The notes beneath the pieces are model-generated. The model was not told where the DNA came from, searched no databases, and was given only the letters and a program-made list of their open reading frames with translations. The translations under genes and the position numbers were made by a program. This document shows positions 1 to 8,131 of a stretch of 14,620 bases of DNA, piece after piece. The stretch lies in NCBI GenBank assembly GCA_002358975.1, contig DEPX01000191.1:1-14620 (forward strand). Reading direction: 5' to 3'. The stretch is from Micrococcaceae bacterium UBA3381. Lineage in GTDB: Bacteria; Actinomycetota; Actinomycetes; Actinomycetales; Micrococcaceae. Position 1 is the first letter of the stretch. Each line of letters begins with the position of its first letter.

Positions 1-463
1 ATTGGCCACCCAGGGTAGCCTCTGGGTCAGCCCAGAACCACGGGGTGAGCACAAAGGCGCGTTCGTGAGCACGCGGATGCGGCAGGGTGAGCACCGGGTG
101 GTTGGAGGTGACACCTTGATAGGTAATCAGATCAACATCCAGGGTTCGGGGGCCCCAACGCACAGTACGCACCCGTTGGGCTGTTTGTTCTAATGCTTGG
201 CCAAACTCTAAAAGCGCATGCGGACTGAGCCGGGTTTGGACAATGAGTACTTGGTTAAGGAAATCAGGTTGCTCCGGCCCGCCAACCGGGGCGGTCTTTG
301 CAAGCGGTGATACCGCGGTGAGCCAAATATTTTCGGCCTGCCGGAATCCTTCAACGGCATCATGCAAAATCCTGCGCGATTGCCCCAAATTTGAGCCCAA
401 CGCAATCACCGCCTGTACCGGTTCGGTGGGTGGGGCCACCAGCTGGGCGTCCAAATGTTGCAT
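1..463 (-). CDS. folK: 2-amino-4-hydroxy-6-hydroxymethyldihydropteridine diphosphokinase (HPPK), 3' end outside window
   Basis: FolK transfers pyrophosphate from ATP to 6-hydroxymethyl-7,8-dihydropterin, making the pterin substrate for FolP in cytoplasmic folate synthesis. About 154 codons are visible before the window edge. The N-terminal half has the family start VIALGSNLG (residues 19-27), then TAPVGGPEQPDFLNQV, which matches the pterin-binding loop. Further on come RWGPRTLDVDLITY, which carries the DVD metal-binding aspartates, and the HPRAHERAFVL motif. These occur in the normal HPPK order. The ATG at 463 is chosen because GAAGGCGG sits just upstream and because it begins 11 bases after the folB stop. 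An in-frame GTG at 469 is too close to that ribosome-binding site. The gene is last of the visible folE-folP-folB-folK series and is surely co-transcribed with it. The C-terminus and anything downstream are not visible. Confidence 0.95.
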   Translation of the reverse strand, partial: MQHLDAQLVAPPTEPVQAVIALGSNLGQSRRILHDAVEGFRQAENIWLTAVSPLAKTAPVGGPEQPDFLNQVLIVQTRLSPHALLEFGQALEQTAQRVRTVRWGPRTLDVDLITYQGVTSNHPVLTLPHPRAHERAFVLTPWFWADPEATLGGQ

Positions 464-474
464 CGTCACCGCCT

Positions 475-840
475 TCAATCGTTGCGGTCGCGTGTCACCG
501 TAACGGCAACATTAGCAAAATCCGCCGGGATCGGCGCCTGAGGTTTATTGACGGTGACTTGCACCGAATTAATGGGAGCAAACTGGCTCAGAATTGCATC
601 GGCCATAGTGGCGGCGAGCGTTTCGATGAGATTTACCGGTGGACCAGTAATAATGTTTTCCACCACTTCTGCCACCTGCGCATAATTTACGGTCGCTGTA
701 ACATCGTCGGTGGCGGCCGCCTGGCTGATATCCAATTGGCAGGCTACATCGACCACGAACATTTGGCCGGTAGCCCGTTCGTGGTCCAGCACTCCGTGAT
801 GACCGCGGACACGCAGCCCGGTCAAGCTGATGGTACCCAT
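475..840 (-). CDS. folB: dihydroneopterin aldolase
   Basis: FolB cleaves 7,8-dihydroneopterin to 6-hydroxymethyl-7,8-dihydropterin and glycolaldehyde, the step before FolK. At 121 residues it has the normal family length. The opening MGTISLTGLRVRGHHGVLDHE is typical: HHGVLDHE carries the conserved Glu (E21), VNYAQV carries the Tyr (Y53), LIETLA the substrate-binding Glu (E73), and VNKPQAPIP the catalytic Lys (K99). All expected catalytic residues are present. The ATG at 840 lies one base after the folP stop, so translation is probably coupled, and the folK start follows 11 bases after its own stop. No separate promoter is apparent. Confidence 0.96.
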   Translation of the reverse strand: MGTISLTGLRVRGHHGVLDHERATGQMFVVDVACQLDISQAAATDDVTATVNYAQVAEVVENIITGPPVNLIETLAATMADAILSQFAPINSVQVTVNKPQAPIPADFANVAVTVTRDRND

Positions 841-841
841 A

Positions 842-1750
842 TTATTGGGTGGCCCGGCCGGCAGCTACGGTTTTCACGGCGTCAACATTGGGGATGATCG
901 AATGCACACGTACTGCCCAGACACCCTGATCGGCGACTTGGGCGGTAATGGCCGCGGTAGCATGATCCCGCTGCCGTGGTTCCACCGGATCAGCCGGGTC
1001 ATCGGCCAACATTTTGCCAAGAAAGCGTTTACGTGATGCACCTATAAGAATCGGAAGCTCAAGTTTGTCGAATGCATCAAGGTTCTTCAGCAGTTGCCAG
1101 TTCTGGTCTCCTGACTTCGAAAAGCCCAAACCCGGGTCGACAATCAGTTGCTCTTTTTTCACGCCCGCAGCAACAAAGGTATCCACAATCTGTTGGGTTT
1201 CAGCCACCACATCGGCTACCAAATCGTCATAATCGGTCAGCGCGTCCATGGTCTTAGAGTTGCCACGGTTGTGCATCACAATATAGTGGGCACCGGTTTC
1301 GGCAATCAGCTCGGGCATTTCGGCCTCGTGATTGAGTCCCGAGACGTCGTTAATCATGACTTCGCCGTATTCCAGTGCGGCACGAGCAGTCTCGGTGTGC
1401 CGGGTATCCACCGATACATACACCCCGGCCTTTACTAGGGCCTCAATAACGGGCAGAACCCGGGATTGTTCTTCTTCCGGGCTAATTTCCTCGGTGCCCG
1501 GGGCCGTGGATTCTCCACCGACGTCGATAACATCAGCACCGGCATAATGCATCCGCAACCCGTGATCGATGGCTTTGGAAACCACAAAGTTTTCCCCGCC
1601 GTCAGAAAATGAATTATCGGTCACGTTCAGGATGCCCATGACCAAGGTGCGATCGGTTGGCAAATCCGCGAACGTTTTACGCGTCGCTTTGCGAACCACC
1701 GATAGCGGGCCCGTTGCCGGACCGGTTCCTGGGACAGCTCCAATAGACAT
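842..1750 (-). CDS. folP: dihydropteroate synthase
   Basis: FolP condenses 6-hydroxymethyl-dihydropterin pyrophosphate with p-aminobenzoate and is the sulfonamide target. The 302-residue TIM-barrel protein shows all family signatures: VMGILNVTDNSFSDGG (37-52), IDVGGEST (75-82), SVDTRHTETA (113-122), INDVSG (133-138), IVDPGLGFSK (203-212), GASRKRFLG (237-245) and VRVHSI near 280-285. The ATG at 1750 is preferred over an upstream in-frame TTG at 1774 because GAGGAAGGA lies 7 bases before it. About 35 residues precede the first motif, which is a longish but unremarkable N-terminus. The first motif reads T-D-N-S where related actinobacterial enzymes commonly have T-D/E/P-D-S, so a usually acidic position is Asn here. 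It sits 37 bases after folE and one base before folB. Confidence 0.97.
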   Translation of the reverse strand: MSIGAVPGTGPATGPLSVVRKATRKTFADLPTDRTLVMGILNVTDNSFSDGGENFVVSKAIDHGLRMHYAGADVIDVGGESTAPGTEEISPEEEQSRVLPVIEALVKAGVYVSVDTRHTETARAALEYGEVMINDVSGLNHEAEMPELIAETGAHYIVMHNRGNSKTMDALTDYDDLVADVVAETQQIVDTFVAAGVKKEQLIVDPGLGFSKSGDQNWQLLKNLDAFDKLELPILIGASRKRFLGKMLADDPADPVEPRQRDHATAAITAQVADQGVWAVRVHSIIPNVDAVKTVAAGRATQ

Positions 1751-1757
1751 GGGGAAA

Positions 1758-1766
1758 TCCTTCCTC
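1758..1766 (-). promoter_or_regulatory. ribosome-binding site of folP
   Basis: Read on the minus strand this is GAGGAAGGA, a near-complete anti-16S match 7 bases before the ATG at 1750. It decides that start against the in-frame upstream TTG at 1774, which would place the site inside the coding region. Confidence 0.8.
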
Positions 1767-1787
1767 GTAGACAAACCTCTACCGGGC

Positions 1788-2360
1788 TTAGTGTACCCCG
1801 GCGTTAAGAATCAAACTCATCGCCTCATTACGGGTCGATGACTCACGCAACTGACCGCGCACCGCCGAGGTCACCGTCTTTGCATGTGGTTTTTGTACCC
1901 CGCGCATCGACATACACATGTGCTCCGCTGAGATCACCACGATGGCCCCGGCCGGATCCAAGTGTTCCATAATGGCCTCAACAATTTGGGTCGTCAGGCG
2001 TTCTTGCACCTGAGGACGACGCGCATACAGTTCCACCAGTCGTGCCAGCTTGGACAACCCGGTTACTTTACCCTCGACCGAAGGGATATAACCAATATGG
2101 GCTTTACCGTGAAATGGCACCAGGTGGTGCTCACACATTGAATAAAACTCGATATCTTTGACCAACACCATTTCTTCATGCGAAATGTCAAAAGTGGTGC
2201 CCAAAAGTTCGGCCGGATCATGGTCCAACCCGGCAAAGAATTCCTCATACGCCCGGGCCACACGCGCCGGGGTATCGATTAGGCCTTCACGATCCGGGTC
2301 CTCCCCCACGGCCAACAGAATCTCGCGAACCGCGGCTTCGATTCGAGGATGATCAAACAT
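1788..2360 (-). CDS. folE: GTP cyclohydrolase I
   Basis: FolE converts GTP to 7,8-dihydroneopterin triphosphate and formate, the first committed step of folate synthesis. The 190-residue protein is a standard type IA enzyme. [20 protein letters not shown] (74-93) contains zinc ligands C76 and H79 and catalytic H78. [22 protein letters not shown] (102-123) is the signature helix. [17 protein letters not shown] (144-160) contains H147 and the third zinc ligand C149. All metal and catalytic residues are intact. The ATG at 2360 is chosen because AGGAGAG lies 5 bases upstream and because the family begins here. A longer open frame to 2549 would only run through ftsH coding sequence in another frame. 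One base separates it from the ftsH stop, and this close ftsH-folE pairing is typical of Actinobacteria. Confidence 0.97.
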   Translation of the reverse strand: MFDHPRIEAAVREILLAVGEDPDREGLIDTPARVARAYEEFFAGLDHDPAELLGTTFDISHEEMVLVKDIEFYSMCEHHLVPFHGKAHIGYIPSVEGKVTGLSKLARLVELYARRPQVQERLTTQIVEAIMEHLDPAGAIVVISAEHMCMSMRGVQKPHAKTVTSAVRGQLRESSTRNEAMSLILNAGVH

Positions 2361-2361
2361 T

Positions 2362-4395
2362 TTAGCTCTCCTGCTCGTCACCGCGGGAAATATCATCGAC
2401 GTCGTCGCTGGTATCTGTTGGGGTGTCAGCGTGCACGAGTTTATCGGTGGCGGTACCCGCTGGCATTTCAACCGGTGGGATATCCGATACCGGGCGGTCC
2501 TGATGGAACAACCACGTCTCGCGCGGCGCATACTTCCGCACGCTGGCAAAAATATCCGCCAACTGGTGACGATTCAAGGTTTCTTCTTCCAATAACCTGG
2601 CGGCCAGGTTGTCCAAGATGTCCCGGTTTTCGGTCAAAATCCAGTAGGCCTCACCGTGGGCGGTGTCCATCAGCTTGCGGACCTCTTCATCCACAACAAA
2701 AGCCAACTCGTCAGAGAAGTCTCGTCCCGAAGCCATTTCACGGCCCAAAAACGGTTCGTCGTCGGCAGAGCCTAGTTTCACGGTCCCCACCCGAGCCGAC
2801 ATACCGTACTCGGTTATCATCTTTCGTGCAGTTTCAGTTGCCTTAGTGATGTCGTTGGACGCGCCCGTGGAAGGATCATGGAAGACCACTTCCTCAGCCA
2901 CACGACCACCCAACGCATACGCCAACTGGTCCAGTAACTCGTTGCGGGTCACCGAATATTTGTCCTCATCCGGAACCACCATGGTGTAGCCCAAAGCTCG
3001 ACCACGCGGCAAAATCGTGACCTTTGAAACCGGGGCCGAATGGTTCAGCCCGGCAGCAACCAAAGCGTGACCACCCTCGTGATAGGCGGTGACTTTACGT
3101 TCATGATCATTCATCAACCGAGTACGTTTTTGTGGCCCAGCCATGACCCTGTCCACTGCTTCGTCCACCGCACGGTTATCAATCAGATGCGCATTGGAGC
3201 GCGCCGTCAATAACGCCGCTTCGTTGAGCACATTGGCAAGATCGGCACCCGAAAATCCCGGGGTCCGCTGGGCTAGTCCGAACAGGTCGATATCTTCAAC
3301 CAACGGTTTGCCCTGGGCATGCACCTTCAGAATCTGCAAGCGGCCTTCCAACGACGGCGCCTCAACCGGCACCTGCCGATCAAAACGACCCGGACGCAAC
3401 AACGCAGGATCCAAGACATCCGGGCGGTTAGTTGCGGCAATCAAAATGACATTGGTGTTTTCGTCAAAGCCGTCCATTTCCACTAACAGTTGGTTCAACG
3501 TTTGTTCTCGTTCGTCATTACCGCCACCAACACCGGCACCTCGATGACGACCCACCGCATCAATTTCGTCAACGAAAATTATGGCAGGAGCATTCTTTTT
3601 CGCCTGATCAAAGAGGTCTCGCACACGCGAGGCACCAACACCAACAAACATTTCAACAAAATCGGAACCCGAAATTGTATAGAACGGCACACCGGCTTCT
3701 CCGGCCAGTGCCCGAGCAATTAATGTCTTACCGGTACCGGGAGGGCCATATAACAGTACACCGGTCGGGATTTTTGCCCCAACTGCTTTAAACTTCTCCG
3801 GCTCGGTCAAAAATTCCTGAATTTCGTGCAGCTCTTCGACAGCTTCATCTGCACCGGCAACATCCTTGAATGTAACCTGCGGGGTGTCCTTGGACATAAG
3901 TTTGGCCTGCGACTTACCAAACTTCATCATTTGGCTGCCGCCACCCTGCATACGAGATAGGAAGAACCAAAACAGCAACGCAATCAAGATGAACGGAATT
4001 AAAAAGCCCAACATCGACAATAACCAGTTAGACTTCACCGGCTCGTCGGTGTAATCGTCCAGATCCGATTCCGCGATTGTCGACGTCACAGCCTGGGCAC
4101 GGTCCGTCGAATAAAAGAAATGTACCTGGGTACCCAGGTTGCGGTCCTCGTGAACATAGTCGTCCTGCAGCGTTAGGTCGACTCGATGATCATTATCATC
4201 AAGCATCGCCTGAGTTGCTTCATCGTCCTGAAGCAGTTCAATACCCACTGAAGTGTCGACGCGGTTCGATGACGAACCTGACAATACCGGCACGATGAGC
4301 AGTAACGCTAATACTGCCAGGACGATCCAAATGATCGGTCCTTTAAAGATGTTCTTGGCTTTCACCCTTCTAAAGGTACCTGGTTCGTCAAGCAT
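2362..4395 (-). CDS. ftsH: ATP-dependent membrane zinc metalloprotease FtsH
   Basis: FtsH is a hexameric membrane AAA+ protease that extracts and degrades misfolded membrane proteins and some short-lived regulators. In the 677-residue frame, TM1 is at about 21-39 and an acidic extracytoplasmic domain spans about 40-122. TM2 is at about 124-147. The AAA+ domain has Walker A GPPGTGKT (217-224), pore loop [12 protein letters not shown], Walker B IIFVDEID (272-279) and the SRH ending in LLRPGRFDR. The protease domain has HEGGH (439-443), with Asp515 as the likely third zinc ligand. HEGGH replaces the usual HEAGH but keeps HEXXH. The tail after about residue 620 is acidic. The start is uncertain. 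ATG 4395 has only a distant GAAAGGAA, 17 bases away. GTG 4365 gives (M)KAKNIFKGP, which matches how relatives begin, but GAAGG directly abuts it. folE follows after one base; hpt, the usual upstream neighbour, is displaced by the HNH gene. Confidence 0.97.
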   Translation of the reverse strand: MLDEPGTFRRVKAKNIFKGPIIWIVLAVLALLLIVPVLSGSSSNRVDTSVGIELLQDDEATQAMLDDNDHRVDLTLQDDYVHEDRNLGTQVHFFYSTDRAQAVTSTIAESDLDDYTDEPVKSNWLLSMLGFLIPFILIALLFWFFLSRMQGGGSQMMKFGKSQAKLMSKDTPQVTFKDVAGADEAVEELHEIQEFLTEPEKFKAVGAKIPTGVLLYGPPGTGKTLIARALAGEAGVPFYTISGSDFVEMFVGVGASRVRDLFDQAKKNAPAIIFVDEIDAVGRHRGAGVGGGNDEREQTLNQLLVEMDGFDENTNVILIAATNRPDVLDPALLRPGRFDRQVPVEAPSLEGRLQILKVHAQGKPLVEDIDLFGLAQRTPGFSGADLANVLNEAALLTARSNAHLIDNRAVDEAVDRVMAGPQKRTRLMNDHERKVTAYHEGGHALVAAGLNHSAPVSKVTILPRGRALGYTMVVPDEDKYSVTRNELLDQLAYALGGRVAEEVVFHDPSTGASNDITKATETARKMITEYGMSARVGTVKLGSADDEPFLGREMASGRDFSDELAFVVDEEVRKLMDTAHGEAYWILTENRDILDNLAARLLEEETLNRHQLADIFASVRKYAPRETWLFHQDRPVSDIPPVEMPAGTATDKLVHADTPTDTSDDVDDISRGDEQES

Positions 4396-4536
4396 TGATG
4401 ACTACGTCTCATTTCCTTTCGCAATCGGTGGAAGGTTTTAACGACTCGTGAGCACCCTCGAAGTTATCCACAATTGAGGTGGCCGTGGGTGTATTCGGTC
4501 TGAGGAAGCGCCAAACTAAGGGCAAGCCTAAAGATG

Positions 4537-4544
4537 AAAGGAGG
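4537..4544 (+). promoter_or_regulatory. ribosome-binding site of the DUF222/HNH gene
   Basis: AAAGGAGG, an essentially perfect Shine-Dalgarno sequence 8 bases before ATG 4553. It rules out the in-frame GTG at 4544, which overlaps the site, as the start. It is the strongest ribosome-binding site noticed in the window. Confidence 0.85.
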
Positions 4545-4552
4545 TGCGCGAT

Positions 4553-6337
4553 ATGCCCACACCACTCCAAGCTACAACTGAAAAACTACCCCACTACGAC
4601 ACCGTCCTGCCGGAGGCGACCGAAACACAACGGCTTTTTGCCAGCCACGCGGCAACCGTACAAAGGTTACGTCAACGCTTCGGGGAGGCACTCAACGACA
4701 TGAACCCCAGTGAACTGCTGGCATTACAATCGTTGGTTAATGAGCAGTTAGAGTCCATGCCAACACGGCATTTGATCCCCTCAGCTACTGAAACAACCGG
4801 TGACGACACCTTAACGCAAACAACCGGTGATGACACCCTAACGCTAGGTGAAGTATCGCGAATCGCCGAAGAAAACCATCGACGCTTCTATAACTTCCAA
4901 TGTCGGCTAGCCATGCTGTTGGAAGGATGGTTTGAAACAGCCGAAGCTCGCAGCGCAACGTTAGCTCATAAAGGTAATACGCCATTCAAAAATGCCCGCG
5001 ACTTTCAGGCCAGACTCTTGGGGATCGATGTGACCGAAGTGGATCGTCGGATGCGAATCGCAAGCGCCAACCCCGCAAAACCCGGCGCCTCAAAAACTCG
5101 GGCAGTCAAAATCCAGCGTGCTATGGCTGACGGGAGGATTGATCCGTCGTCGGCAAACTTTATTATCGACCGTCTGCGCTCGATACGAGCCTCAGCAAAA
5201 CGTGCTGGTTCCACAGACAACCAGGCCGATCAGCTGGTGGCCACCAAAGAAGGCGAGTTTTTGGCAAAGGCACTCCATGCCTCACCTTCCGAGGTGCGCA
5301 AGTTCGCTGATCGGGTGAAACGCAGCACCAATCGCCAATTCACTAAGCCTGGCACACGGCTAACCCCCAAACAACTGCAATACGAGGAGGGTTTGCGATT
5401 TATTTCTCCGCTGGGTGATAATCATGTTCGCCTTGACTGGGTCATGACCAAATGGCAATACAAACACGTACTAGAACGATTACGACAGCAGATCAATAAT
5501 CTTCGAACACAGTTATCGCGAATTCATGAACAACCCGGTAACGATACCAAACGACAATCCGGTGCCGACCGTATCACCCCGGCCGATGCCGAGTATGACA
5601 TACCGATGCTGTACGATAACCGCACCGTGGCACAGCGGTGGTCCGATTTTGTATTGGATATTTTAGAAACCGGTCTTGTGCTGACCAGTTTCGACTCCGG
5701 ACTGGCCCAGGAAATTGTTAGTACAGAACATGCCGAAGATGTTGCACCGTCCGGGGCAGTCATTCCTGGCCTAGGACAGCTGGTCAACGTATCCCCCAGT
5801 GTGACCATTGGGCTACAGTACGCTGATTTAGCCGGGACGTATCTGGATTTCGGTTCAGACAACCCGAACGTCAAAGCAGAAATTTCGGCACTTATAGAAG
5901 GCCGGAAAGCTTTCCCTGAACTCTACGATTACGACCACATGGGCATGGACTGGGCCACACTACGCCAAATGTCCTGCGATGCATCAATCATTCCAGCTGT
6001 ACTCAACTCCAAGGGTGAGCCACTCGATGTCGGGCGAGCGCAACGATCCTTCCCAATAAGCATTCGTCGCGCCGTGATTTTACGCGACGGCGGATGCGCC
6101 TACCCAGGATGCCACATGCCACACATGCTTTCGGAAATCCATCATATCGTTCACTGGCAAAATGGCGGTCCGACGTCATTAGAAAACGCCGTCATGCTAT
6201 GCCGATTCCACCACAACAGTATTCACCAAACCGAAGTGGAAGTGCGACTCAATGAGAACCAGTTCCCCGAATTCCTATTGGAGCCCAACTCCCAGGAGGC
6301 GGTTTGGCTGCGTAACGTTGTTCATCGGGGAACGTGA
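4553..6337 (+). CDS. DUF222 domain / HNH endonuclease-type protein (13E12 repeat family)
   Basis: This 594-residue protein has the DUF222-plus-HNH architecture that is highly repeated in actinobacterial genomes and includes the M. tuberculosis REP13E12 proteins. A mostly helical, Arg/Lys-rich DUF222 region covers about 97-480; it includes the typical RLLGIDVTEVDRRMRIA and an AMADGRIDPSSANFI stretch. The C-terminal HNH module (about 505-560) has C515 and C520, the HH pair at 530-531, HW at 534-535, GG, N545, C550, HH at 553-554 and H558. All nuclease and zinc positions therefore look intact. Nuclease activity is inferred from the motif; the biological role of the family is not established. The gene lies antiparallel to every neighbour, between ftsH and hpt, and converges on hpt. 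Residues 81-98 are a two-copy tandem repeat. I saw no matching direct repeats at its borders by eye, so the mode of insertion is open. Confidence 0.93.
   Translation: MPTPLQATTEKLPHYDTVLPEATETQRLFASHAATVQRLRQRFGEALNDMNPSELLALQSLVNEQLESMPTRHLIPSATETTGDDTLTQTTGDDTLTLGEVSRIAEENHRRFYNFQCRLAMLLEGWFETAEARSATLAHKGNTPFKNARDFQARLLGIDVTEVDRRMRIASANPAKPGASKTRAVKIQRAMADGRIDPSSANFIIDRLRSIRASAKRAGSTDNQADQLVATKEGEFLAKALHASPSEVRKFADRVKRSTNRQFTKPGTRLTPKQLQYEEGLRFISPLGDNHVRLDWVMTKWQYKHVLERLRQQINNLRTQLSRIHEQPGNDTKRQSGADRITPADAEYDIPMLYDNRTVAQRWSDFVLDILETGLVLTSFDSGLAQEIVSTEHAEDVAPSGAVIPGLGQLVNVSPSVTIGLQYADLAGTYLDFGSDNPNVKAEISALIEGRKAFPELYDYDHMGMDWATLRQMSCDASIIPAVLNSKGEPLDVGRAQRSFPISIRRAVILRDGGCAYPGCHMPHMLSEIHHIVHWQNGGPTSLENAVMLCRFHHNSIHQTEVEVRLNENQFPEFLLEPNSQEAVWLRNVVHRGT
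4792..4845 (+). repeat. 27-bp tandem duplication, two copies, in frame
   Basis: Two adjacent 27-base units (4792-4818 and 4819-4845) differ at only three positions and encode TTGDDTLTQ then TTGDDTLTL. The unit is a multiple of three, so the reading frame is kept. The repeat lies in the acidic, Thr-rich linker just before the DUF222 core, where length change should be tolerated. Near-identity suggests a recent slippage or duplication event. Confidence 0.9.
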
Positions 6338-6404
6338 ATGCGTCGAGCCCGGCACACTAAGAGCCCACGGTGGTGGCAATTAACATCAAGCCATCCCGAA
6401 AGAT

Positions 6405-6427
6405 CACATGTTATTTATAAACATGTG
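6405..6427. repeat. inverted repeat over the 3' end of hpt (possible weak terminator)
   Basis: Perfect 8-base arms CACATGTT and AACATGTG flank a 7-base AT-rich loop. The element covers the last codons and stop of hpt and lies in the 73-base convergent gap between hpt and the HNH gene. Neither side has a T-run, and the stem is AT-rich, so an intrinsic terminator is only a guess. It could equally be a protein-binding site or chance. Confidence 0.35.
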
Positions 6428-6962
6428 GTGCCAACGTGCCGAGCACATCAAGGTTGCGATATTTCTGGTCAAAATCTAGTCCGTAACCGACTACGAATTC
6501 GTTCGGAATATCTCGGCCGATGTATTTGACGTCAATGTCTACGGCCAGAGCTTCCGGCTTTCGTAGTAATGTCACGATTTCTACCGAAGCAGGTCCACGC
6601 GATTCCAGGTTAGTTTTCAGCCAAGAAAGTGTGAGTCCCGAGTCGACAATATCTTCCACGATCAACACGTGACGGTTCATGAGATCTTCTTCGAGATCTT
6701 TGATGATTCGCACCACGCCGGAGGATTTTGTTCCAGAACCGTAGGAAGATACCGCCATAAAATCTACCGTTACCTGAGATTTCATGGCTCTAGACAGATC
6801 AGCCATAATCATCAATGCGCCCTTGAGCACACCGACCAATAAAACTTCTTTGTCCTCATAGTCGCGATCGATTTTGGCGGCAAGATTCTGGACGATTTCG
6901 TCGATTTCCTCACGACTGAGTAGCACTGACTCTAAATCATCTGAAACGTCTTCGGCCTTCAT
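6411..6962 (-). CDS. hpt: hypoxanthine(-guanine) phosphoribosyltransferase
   Basis: Hpt salvages hypoxanthine and guanine to IMP and GMP using PRPP in the cytoplasm. The 183-residue protein has normal length. VGVLKGALMIMADL (43-56) is the family loop I region, SSYGSGTKSSG (72-82) the flexible active-site loop, and VLIVEDIVDSGLTL (99-112) the PRPP-binding motif. LLRKPEA and FVVGYGLDFDQKYRNL are the purine-binding and C-terminal signatures. The ATG at 6962 is preferred to the in-frame GTG at 6968 because GAGGA lies 6 bases before the ATG but directly abuts the GTG. It follows tilS by 22 bases, and tilS-hpt is a conserved bacterial pair. In relatives the next gene is ftsH; here the opposed HNH gene intervenes, so hpt transcription must end or read antisense into that gene. 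Confidence 0.96.
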   Translation of the reverse strand: MKAEDVSDDLESVLLSREEIDEIVQNLAAKIDRDYEDKEVLLVGVLKGALMIMADLSRAMKSQVTVDFMAVSSYGSGTKSSGVVRIIKDLEEDLMNRHVLIVEDIVDSGLTLSWLKTNLESRGPASVEIVTLLRKPEALAVDIDVKYIGRDIPNEFVVGYGLDFDQKYRNLDVLGTLAPHVYK

Positions 6963-6984
6963 GGTCACTCCTCGTAGTGTCAGA

Positions 6985-8112
6985 TTATTCGCTCGGATGT
7001 GAACGGATAACTAATAGTTTTGCATATTCGCCAACGTCTTTTTTGCGGTAGACGCTCAGATGTCCTTCCAACTGAATCGGACCAGCAGAGGAGGCCTTAC
7101 CGACCGGTGGCCACACTAGTGTTTGGATCGCTGCTAATCGCTCCGCCGACGGTACTGGGGCACCCAAATGTTGTGCTCCAAGGGCTATAACACGACGCAG
7201 AATCGCTGGTTGCAACTTTTGAAGTTGCCGCAAAGGGAACTCGAGGCATTGTTGTCCTTCGGTACCCAACGCATAGTAGGTTTGCTCGGCCAGCTGTTCA
7301 AGCGCTGCGGTATCATCAGCGGCTAGCGCGGCCGTCGTCACCAATCCCGAAAACACCCCGGGGCCTAAACCCGTGTCAGGCTCCATCAGGGCCGGTAATA
7401 GATTTTGACGCACCCGGATACGCGCTATGGATTGTTCTTGATTCATCGGATCTTCAAAGTACCGTACGCCTGCCCAGGCGCAGATCGCTTCGGTATCCTT
7501 ACGTGTTAAATCCAAAAGTGGGCGGCCGATACGGATAGGCGCATGTCCCGCTATCTTGTGGGTTCGCTGTTTTCTGATGCCAGCAATGGAACGTAAACCT
7601 GAGCCCCGGGCTAAGCCTAAAAGTACCTGTTCGGCTTGGTCGTTAGCCGTGTGAGCGGTCAATACACCGGCTGCTTGCATTGTGACCGCTAATTCCACGA
7701 AAGCAGCATACCGGGCACGTCTTGCTGATGCCTCAAGGCCCTCGCCGTGATCACGGATTTCCAAAGCGTGTGTGGCCACAGGTTCTAACCCCAAACCACG
7801 GCAGAGTGTTGCGGTGGCATTTGCGACCTCAGCTGTTACTTCTTGCAGTTGGTGGTCCAGCACTATGGCACCAAATGGCGCGCCCGTGACCCGTTGAGTT
7901 TCAGCAGCTAAAACGGCAAGTGCCAGAGAATCTGCACCACCAGAAACAGCTACTGCTATCGGATGCGTCGTGGTATCTGTCTCGTTGTGCCACTGTGTTG
8001 CAAAGGTTTTTAATGCGGCGATTCCGCTATGTACGGCTGCCGGCCAGGCGCTTTTGGGCGGCCATTGTGAGGGGCCTTGTGGCATTTCAGGCTGAGAGTT
8101 CGGGACGTTCAC
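6985..8112 (-). CDS. tilS: tRNA(Ile)-lysidine synthase
   Basis: TilS attaches lysine to C34 of the tRNA-Ile with a CAU anticodon, using ATP, so that it reads AUA instead of AUG. The PP-loop motif SGGADS is at residues 57-62 of the 375-residue form. It is followed by IVLDHQLQ, then EASARRARYAAF and TAHTANDQAEQVLLGLARGSGLRSIAGI, which are N-type ATP pyrophosphatase and TilS signatures. RIRVRQNLLPAL marks the start of the C-terminal helical part. The start is uncertain. GTG 8112 begins 19 bases after the upstream stop but has no clear ribosome-binding site. ATG 8169 (394 residues) would overlap the upstream gene by 38 bases and has only a weak GAAGAA; ATG 8085 is also possible. The strongly conserved region is unaffected. 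It lies between the DUF2342 gene and hpt. Confidence 0.94.
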   Translation of the reverse strand: MNVPNSQPEMPQGPSQWPPKSAWPAAVHSGIAALKTFATQWHNETDTTTHPIAVAVSGGADSLALAVLAAETQRVTGAPFGAIVLDHQLQEVTAEVANATATLCRGLGLEPVATHALEIRDHGEGLEASARRARYAAFVELAVTMQAAGVLTAHTANDQAEQVLLGLARGSGLRSIAGIRKQRTHKIAGHAPIRIGRPLLDLTRKDTEAICAWAGVRYFEDPMNQEQSIARIRVRQNLLPALMEPDTGLGPGVFSGLVTTAALAADDTAALEQLAEQTYYALGTEGQQCLEFPLRQLQKLQPAILRRVIALGAQHLGAPVPSAERLAAIQTLVWPPVGKASSAGPIQLEGHLSVYRKKDVGEYAKLLVIRSHPSE

Positions 8113-8131
8113 TGTGCTAATGCGGGCAGGC

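Noticed and set aside
391..897. 168-codon plus-strand open frame across folB and folK
   Set aside because: It runs antisense to two well-supported fol genes and has no motif of its own.
1788..2549. A longer 253-codon form of folE starting at 2549
   Set aside because: The extra N-terminus is ftsH coding sequence read in another frame; the family start and a good ribosome-binding site are at 2360.
2349..2846. Plus-strand open frame opposite ftsH (also 3143-3547, 3490-3723 and similar)
   Set aside because: These are shadows of the ftsH codons: low-complexity, Arg/Ser/Pro-rich, no ribosome-binding site and no recognisable family.
4396..6410. Search for target-site duplications or terminal inverted repeats around the HNH gene
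   Set aside because: No convincing repeats were found by eye between 4396-4552 and 6338-6410, so it is not called a mobile element.
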